Shown here in pieces: positions 57,401-64,000 of a DNA stretch of 64,000 nt. This stretch comes from Membranipora membranacea. Lineage: Eukaryota; Bryozoa; Gymnolaemata; Cheilostomatida; Membraniporidae. Under the pieces are notes generated by a model that was not told where the DNA came from, made no database searches, and saw nothing but the letters and a program-made list of their open reading frames with translations. Each line of letters starts with the position of its first letter. The stretch's first letter is position 1. The stretch is taken from assembly GCA_914767715.1 (NCBI GenBank), contig OU612065.1, positions 16,988,001 to 17,052,000 of the forward strand. The letters run 5' to 3'. The position numbers and the translations under genes are program-made.

Positions 57401-59829
57401 CAAAGTGGCATGTTGAGTTCTCCCGCAGTAACAGATCTATCAAATATGTAAATTTTCTGGATGACATTTTCGCAATTAGAATGCAGTTAAGGTGTGTAGA
57501 CAATGCAGTACCTGGTATGTGTGTGTGTGAACTAAATCTCTGATAGTCACATGAGCGATGCTACCACGTTTGGTTTGATCAAGACTCGGAACCAGCTGCA
57601 ATTTTGGCAAAAAGTCATTTAGGTTTATAAGTGACGGAAGTTTTAAAGCCATACAGTCAGTGTTTTCTCACATCTCAAATGTGTAACTGTTTTTAAGGAT
57701 TCACATCTGCAAAGATTGGTATTATTCATTGAGCGCTAAAGTGCTTATTAGTTGGGTGCATAGCTATGAAACTGCTGATGATTGCTGGTAAAATGTTTAA
57801 AAGAATTTGTAATAAGCTTTCGTTAGGTGTTAGGTGTAGGCCTTTTAACATTTTAAGTACCTTCGTCATAGATAGCCCTTCGTGATTTTACGAAGAAGAT
57901 GTTTTAGGGTTAAACTCGCAGGAAATGGAATGTAAAATATTGTCTGTAGATGAAGGGAAGACCTCACCACCTAATTTAAAAAATAAGAGCATTTTCTATT
58001 ACCATTATGGTGTCTTATTAAGTTAATTATACTAATGTTCTTTTAGTACAAAGATAAAATTGATGTATCACGATCAAAATTACCCCAAATTTTTCATTTA
58101 ATATGACGATAAAGTAACCATATGCCTGCCAAATTATTTATGTTATTTTATCTGTCGTCTGACTGACTGTTGAGTTGCTGTAATACCTTTACTGTAGCCT
58201 TGTTGTCAAGCGGTTACTTTTTTGGTTTGAAGTAGCCGCGTGACAAGGCATAGCATGGAACTTGTGTAGGTTGATAATTTTAATCATAATGTATGATTAT
58301 GACAAAAACGGCACCAATGGATTTTTAAATCATTTGAGCTCAAACTGGCTGAAATATTCCAGGGAATCTAGTTTACCAGAAAAGCCCTCATAGATGCTTG
58401 CTCAAACAAATTGTTGGTGAGTGAGTTCATAGTCATTGCATAGTGTATTATTTTCTGCCACTCTAGATTCCGATAACATTACAGAAGCACCAAAAGACCT
58501 CTACTATTAAAATACTTGGTCAAAAATTGATGGGTTAGAGGATTATGTTCATTTTGAAATCTGTTTTGATAAGAACATACAGTTAGGTGCATAGCATACT
58601 GAACTGTCATCCAAATATTACCAATCTAGTGACTGCCACTTGCATTTTCTCCTAGAAGTTGAATTGCTGTTGACACACCACCTGAACCATGTCCATTGCA
58701 CCAAACCCCTATCTTGTTTGGCGTTTGTTGGTCTTTTTGAGTACTGTATCAGCCAGGCTGTTTTAGAGTATGAAGAGATGACCTCTCCCGAGGCAAACTG
58801 GTTGACCTGGATAGCCAAGCTGCTCAATTTTTCAACTAGGAGGGGTCTTTCAATTAGATTAAGCAGTGTTTATAAAGCAAACTATCACTTTGCTCAAAAA
58901 CATTGCTCATTTTGTTGGTATTTCTAATCAGTTCCGTAATCGTTCACTCAGAATGCAATAGTTCCATCAATGTGCGAGGGATTTGCAAACGAGACCCCTA
59001 GCATGTCTTGCTCACTCAGCTTGGAGTTTTTAATTGAAATACCCCCTGACTAAATCCCCTCTATTTTCAGGCCTCATTGATGACATTCAAACTAATGTAG
59101 ACAGAACAGACTCACGTGTGAGAGAAGAGACAGAGAGGGCGAGAAATATAATAGTCAAGGAAAACAGAGGAAACTGCGGTTAGTAGCAGATTATAATGAC
59201 TTTTGACAGTCACAGACTTCCTGGAGGGTATTCTGTCACAAGTTTACCATACCTGTTGAAAATGAACCTAAACCTACAGATGTCGAAATTTAGTGCAAAC
59301 TCAAAACTTCCCAAGTTATAAATATTATATTTTGGTCACTATCCCATACCAAGCAGCTTTTTCAGTCGCGCATGCTGTAACATAACGCAATGCTTTTTAT
59401 CAGACTGAGTTAGGTACCATCCATTCCTTGTGGTTGTATAAAGCTGTTGCTGCCAGACTTGGGTATTCTTCCTTTTTCCTCATACCCTACATGATGAAAA
59501 TTTGCACACAACAATTAAGCAAAGTGGTTGAATTAATATTTCAAATATGAATATTCAAAATTATCTATATAGCGCAGAGACTTACGAAAAAACCTAGCGT
59601 TTAGCGGAGTTAACCGAATTTAAAATCTAGATAGTAACTGGAACTCTCTCGTTACATTAGATTATACACCAAACTAAGGACCCCACGGTGGTTAGATTGT
59701 TTCTATCCTCAAGACTCCAGCACAGCTGATAGTGTGGAGGAAAAGTTAATTATCATGATTATGTCTGGTTATCTGGTTATCTGCGTCATACACAGCTATA
59801 AGCAGCCCGTGTACGCATTATTCAGCTAA
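51491..59829 (+). CDS. STX8: Syntaxin 8 (Qc-SNARE), 3' exon provisional
   Basis: Exons 51491-51504, 52331-52430, 53305-53399, 53558-53656, 54304-54425, 54975-55067 and 59071-59178 join in phase. The N-terminus MNDSW followed by LAQKVGESIEQRN parallels human STX8. NPWADEDD and DIRQHQQNLV lead into the Qc SNARE motif EQDEGIGILAEVIARQKSMA, then IGNEIDRQDGLIDDI, whose central glutamine is the ionic zero layer. SNARE motif and linker end in KENRGNC. STX8 pairs with STX7, VTI1B and VAMP8/7 in late-endosome fusion. A transmembrane exon must follow. The best candidate is 59726-59829, in phase, with hydrophobic core LIIMIMSGYLVICVI, giving 244 residues in total against 236 in human. A second candidate begins near 62308. 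A 15-nt microexon at 52781-52795 (VTYDD) is possible. Confidence 0.85.
51911..51937. repeat. CAAGGAGTTAAAG perfect palindrome
   Basis: CAAGGAGTTAAAG and CTTTAACTCCTTG are exact inverted 13-mers separated by one base, in STX8 intron 1. Same core as the 25696 palindrome. Confidence 0.65.
52040..52055. repeat. CAAGGAG palindrome
   Basis: CAAGGAG, two bases, then CTCCTTG; about 100 bases after the related 51911 palindrome. Confidence 0.55.
55068..59070. other. STX8 intron 6, 4.0 kb
   Basis: No exon, RNA gene or well-defined element was recognised in this long intron. An open frame at 57233-57451 has no start context or recognised homology and is treated as noise. Confidence 0.5.
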
Positions 59830-62800
59830 CTCGCCTGCCATACCCCAGCAAAAAGAGCAGTGATTCTATCCCAAATCTTCTTCACTCATATCATTAAGTG
59901 TTTTAAGCCATGATGTGGTTGTATTTGAGGTCTGGAATTAACGCTAATGTTTGTTTGGTTTACCTCTCATTCGGATTCTGATAAATATTTTGAAATGCAC
60001 CAATCTCACCCATTTAGATGATAAATGAGGAGATTTCGGAGAGGTTGCTGCAAATGGACAATATTTTCACAGCAGATCTTTTGACAATAGAGTTTGTTTC
60101 TTTCAAGAGAGACCAAGTCATTCAGTTAATCCAACAAAATCTCCCAAAACTAAGTGATTCTTTCGTTTACATCACAGTTTTCAAATGGATATTGTCCTAA
60201 TGATTGTAGTAAGTGCTATTGTATAAACTAATTAATAGTTGAAATAAATGGAAATCATTAGAGGAATACCTAATTGCATGTCATCAGATTTTGGAATGAG
60301 GATACATGTCTTAATCCTTCATTAAAACTTAGCTAAGTTATCAATGATTCAGTGCTAAGGAAACATCATTCAATACTTTCTCTCATTAAAACTCGCTAAT
60401 GGCCTTTGTTATTTCACGCAAATGTTTCATTGGAAATTCTCTAAAATAATGCACTCTGTGGCCGGCAAAAGTCAACTGATCACAGTTATGGAACCCATAA
60501 AGCAAATGACTATGCATCAGCAACCAAAGTTAAAAATTACATTATTTCTCATTTCAAGCAAAGATTTTGATAATTCATCCCAGTTCCCACTGGCTCTAGG
60601 CTTACATTAATTGAAGGCGTAAACCACAGACTAGTCACTTTTTTGTATTTTTGCCTTGTTCAAGCTGATTTATAGATGCAAAATCGCTCATTCACCATGT
60701 TTTTGACGGTTTGGTTTATGTAATCAATCAATTTGTTCGGATCATGAATGGGAAAATGAAGTCTACAGTGAAAGTTATTAATAAAAGATGATTGATGGAG
60801 TTTACTTTGAATGAAAGTGGAATGTTGTGGAATGGTTAGGTAATGTGTGTCCTGAATATTCTTATGCGGATGGTAGGTTGGCATGTAGAAATCCTGGCAG
60901 CCTTGCTCCAACCAAGCGCGTCTCCTAATGATGTCTATGGGACGGCAAATGTCTGTCAATTGACTGGGAGGATGGTTGTTTTCCCTTTTTGAAAAGGTTT
61001 TAGGATATGACACTTGTTGCAGATACCTGATTGTTGAGAAAATCGAATGTGCTACCAAACTAAAACATCCAAATGAAAAATCACCATCATAGGTTGCAGC
61101 TAAATATAGCTCCAAAATTATGTATAAAATATAAAATCTAATGAGCCTTGTGCACCAAACCAGAAGATGGGATCCTGGTTCATTTCTTACTCGACTTGAC
61201 ACTGAATGTTCAACTTGAGATATCCGTCAAGTTACTGAGTCCGTCTGCAGCCAGCCACTGACACCAACCCCTGCTGACCTTGTTGACTGCACCAATATTT
61301 TCTAGAATTTTGCTACGCCATGCCAAATCTAATGTATGATAAATGTATGACATGTGTCAAAAAAAATTGACAATTTGCACAAATTTAAATTTTGAAACAA
61401 CTAATCAACATTTTCAAAACTATGCATTGTGTTATCTGCTTATTGTCGTTGCGTAACATGGATGAGATGTTGGGTGGCGAGATTTTTCTGATAAACTCTC
61501 CGTGTACGCCAAATCAAAATACCATAGAAGGCATTTATCTAGCTGCATTAATAAACAACCCACGACCTAATGCCAGATTGGAACAACATATTCCTGACAT
61601 TTTTAATTGCCGAAAGTAGAGGGAAATAAATTGGGTTGTTAGATTGGCTGTCTTTTGATTGTTGTAACTGAGAAGGAAAGCTTTTAAATGAACACTCTGT
61701 ACTCCGGTCTCAAGGAGCTGGAAATGACTTCCAGCCAGTTGATTGAGCATGGCAACTTGTTCAATAGTTTGTTTGGGTTCAAAATATCATTGTGTATCTT
61801 CAAGTTGAGTGATGTTGGTCAGGATCCAAGAACCATTAAAATGTCTCCCTAACTGACCACTGGAATGGTTGCAAAGCCTTAGAAGTTATAATTAGATCTG
61901 CATTATCTTTTTTTAAAGATTATGTAGACAAATAAATAACATATATGGACAGGAGTAATATATTTTATTGCTCTTACATAATAAAATAAATGGTAATATA
62001 AAGTAACATACAGGCTTCATTGTGGTGTAATAAATTTAAGACTTCAGAATTTTGCGTGTGAAAAAAACCCATTCTGTATTTTGGTGGGTCAGGTGGTGTT
62101 CTGGTACTTTTTGATGGATTGTTTCATTTTCCATGATTGAGACCTTGGAAAATTTAATTTATTGCTTTTATATTATAAGAGTGGCTCACATGAATTTCTC
62201 CTGAGTTGTTTAACAAGTCAGAGAAAGAGGAGGTACAGCAATATCTATTTCAGAGTTGTTTGGAACAAAAAAAGGGGCTCATCTGCATACAGTTTCGTAC
62301 ATTAGGTCGCATTGAAAAAGGGAGGAGTTGTCCGCTTTTTATAACGATTAGACTGATATGCCTAATAGTTTCTAGGGTGTCGGTCAACTCTTGTGTGTTT
62401 TGTTTACCTCTGGTTTTAGCTGATAATGCTGCGAAGGAATGACAAGATCACTTGGGCTATTAAAAGATTAATTTTGGTAATGTGCTCTCGAGTAGAGCTC
62501 ATCTCTATCAATGAGGTCTAATGGACGAAGTCCAGTCATCATTTTCCATATTGAAACATATTGTTTTTCCTTTTGACCCTTTACCACAAACACTTTTAAG
62601 AAAAATCCTCATTTATGAATGTTTCAACCAATCAAAACAGAGAATCCCACATGTTTAGATGAGAGTCATTCATCAGCTGCGATTTGATTTCTCTTAGGGT
62701 GGAGTGAAACACATTTCACTCCCACTAGAAAGTAATAGCATCCACAAAACATTGAAAAACATATTAATATTACGATAGATTATAAGAAAGCATAAGACGT

Positions 62801-64000
62801 AGGCACTGACACCTGGCTTTTAATCCAGATTTTTAATTGAGATCAGATTATTTAGTTGAGACTGATCAGATATGGTGTCCCTGGGACAGGGTGACAATTG
62901 TTGACAAGTTTATTGGGTAATCTGATTCAGAATATTCTGACGTCGCAGTGTATAATGCGTTTTATATTTTTCTCGGTTACAAGCGTACTATTAGCGGTCC
63001 AATTAGCTGCCAGCTCTAATAGACTTAATTAAATCATAAGGATAAAATTAGTATTATGAATTTGATGATGTTCGCGTTATCTGAGCTATTTAAATTCCTC
63101 CCTTAACCCATAACCCGGGAAGAAACTTCTTGCCATAACAGCTGCTGAATTAAGGAATGGTCATGAGGTGATGAAACATGGTGATTCCTTCTCTGCCAAA
63201 TTCACAAAGAGAGCCCTGGATTGGTAAAATTTATGCGAACAAAAATCAAACTATGAAACCTTGGAAAAAAGTGTCAGGCTCCATGGTGCTAAAACCTCGA
63301 TGTGTTACATAACGATGTGACTATAATAAGATCTCTTTGTCTTTTTCCCGAAAATGTACTATTTCTTGTTTCCCTCGCTGACAAGTCGACTTTGAACTTG
63401 TTTTTCTTAAAAAAAACCAGCCTCATAAGGTAGCTGGATGACTGATACCATGGCACCACAAATTAAAGCAACTTGTTGTTTTCTCCAAACAATTTCGTCC
63501 GACGACAATAATAAAAATGCTTGGGTGTGAAAATTTAACAGTTTGTCACTGAAAAATCTGTCATCACCAGAATCCTTTTCTCAATATGAAACATGGAATA
63601 ATTTCCATCAAAATCCGATGCCCTGGTCTAGGTGGAGGTGCCAAATATCAAGTCACATCCATATTCAAAGGCCTTTTTATCACATAATGTGATTTATATT
63701 AGACATGATTTGGCACAGTTTTAAGGGTTCACTCTATGAGCAAGTGAAAGTATTGATGAGCTACGAAATCATGAGGTGGTCAACATCTACCACATATTTG
63801 AATAAGAAATGTACCTTCTAAGGTTGCTATAAAGCTATATCTAACCTTTCCGTCCGATCAATAATCCCCTCTTGCCTGAAAATTTGGAAGGTCATGGCTC
63901 GGATAAGAACAGGTCACTTACATCTGTACTGATAATTAGGTTATATCAAACCAAGTCCTCTCATTGACCTCAGTAAACTCACTAGTCATAGTCATCATAC
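59830..64000. other. Right-hand stretch without a supported gene
   Basis: AT-rich sequence with no recognised exon. It may include 3' UTR or a distant last exon of STX8. A 180-codon stop-free frame on the minus strand (60660-61202) is the only notable open frame and has no ATG near its start. A short hairpin (GAGTGAAA/TTTCACTC) lies near 62704-62722. Confidence 0.45.

Noticed and set aside
62080-62137. Alternative last exon for syntaxin 8
   Set aside because: In phase after an acceptor near 62090, but the hydrophobic run is only about five residues before a stop, too short for a SNARE anchor.

Overview
This is a metazoan nuclear window: AT-rich DNA with densely intron-split genes and GT-AG introns from about 90 bp to 5.3 kb. 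I could rebuild seven protein-coding genes by hand splicing with codon-phase checks. Five are orthologues of animal genes: DDX41, a PPP2R2/B55 subunit, CCDC171, centlein (CNTLN) and syntaxin 8 (STX8). One is a DOK/IRS-type PTB docking protein and one is an unrecognised two-helix membrane protein. CNTLN, CCDC171 and a PTB docking protein together point to an animal. The phylum cannot be fixed from the sequence; an early-branching, intron-rich invertebrate such as a sponge or cnidarian would fit.

Layout: (1) 927-6777 (+), an unknown two-TM protein whose 5.3-kb intron holds fold-back DNA and a 2-kb transposon-like element. (2) 7501-9388 (-), the PTB docking protein. (3) 9.4-13.6 kb, a spacer with inverted repeats. 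(4) 13671-19350 (+), DDX41 with 13 exons. (5) 20102-24370 (-), the B55 subunit, lacking only its first exon. (6) 26274-37107 (+), CCDC171 with 25 coding exons. (7) 37829-51231 (-), centlein with 27 coding exons. (8) 51491 to at least 59178 (+), syntaxin 8. (9) From 59.8 kb to the end no convincing gene was found.

The genes alternate strand without exception (+ - + - + - +), so each gap is either a shared divergent promoter or a shared convergent 3' end. The divergent gaps carry recognisable elements: a CCAAT box 40 bp before DDX41, a CRE plus CCAAT box between B55 and CCDC171, and a gap of only 259 bp between centlein and syntaxin 8. The convergent CCDC171/centlein gap has AATAAA on both strands within 15 bp. 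The products are housekeeping or centrosomal: an RNA helicase, a PP2A targeting subunit, a centriole/centrosome linker protein, a coiled-coil protein of unknown role and an endosomal SNARE. They do not form one pathway. CCDC171 and CNTLN also lie on the same human chromosome arm (9p22, from memory), so their adjacency may be ancient linkage. I found no CRISPR, prokaryotic operon or complete autonomous transposon.
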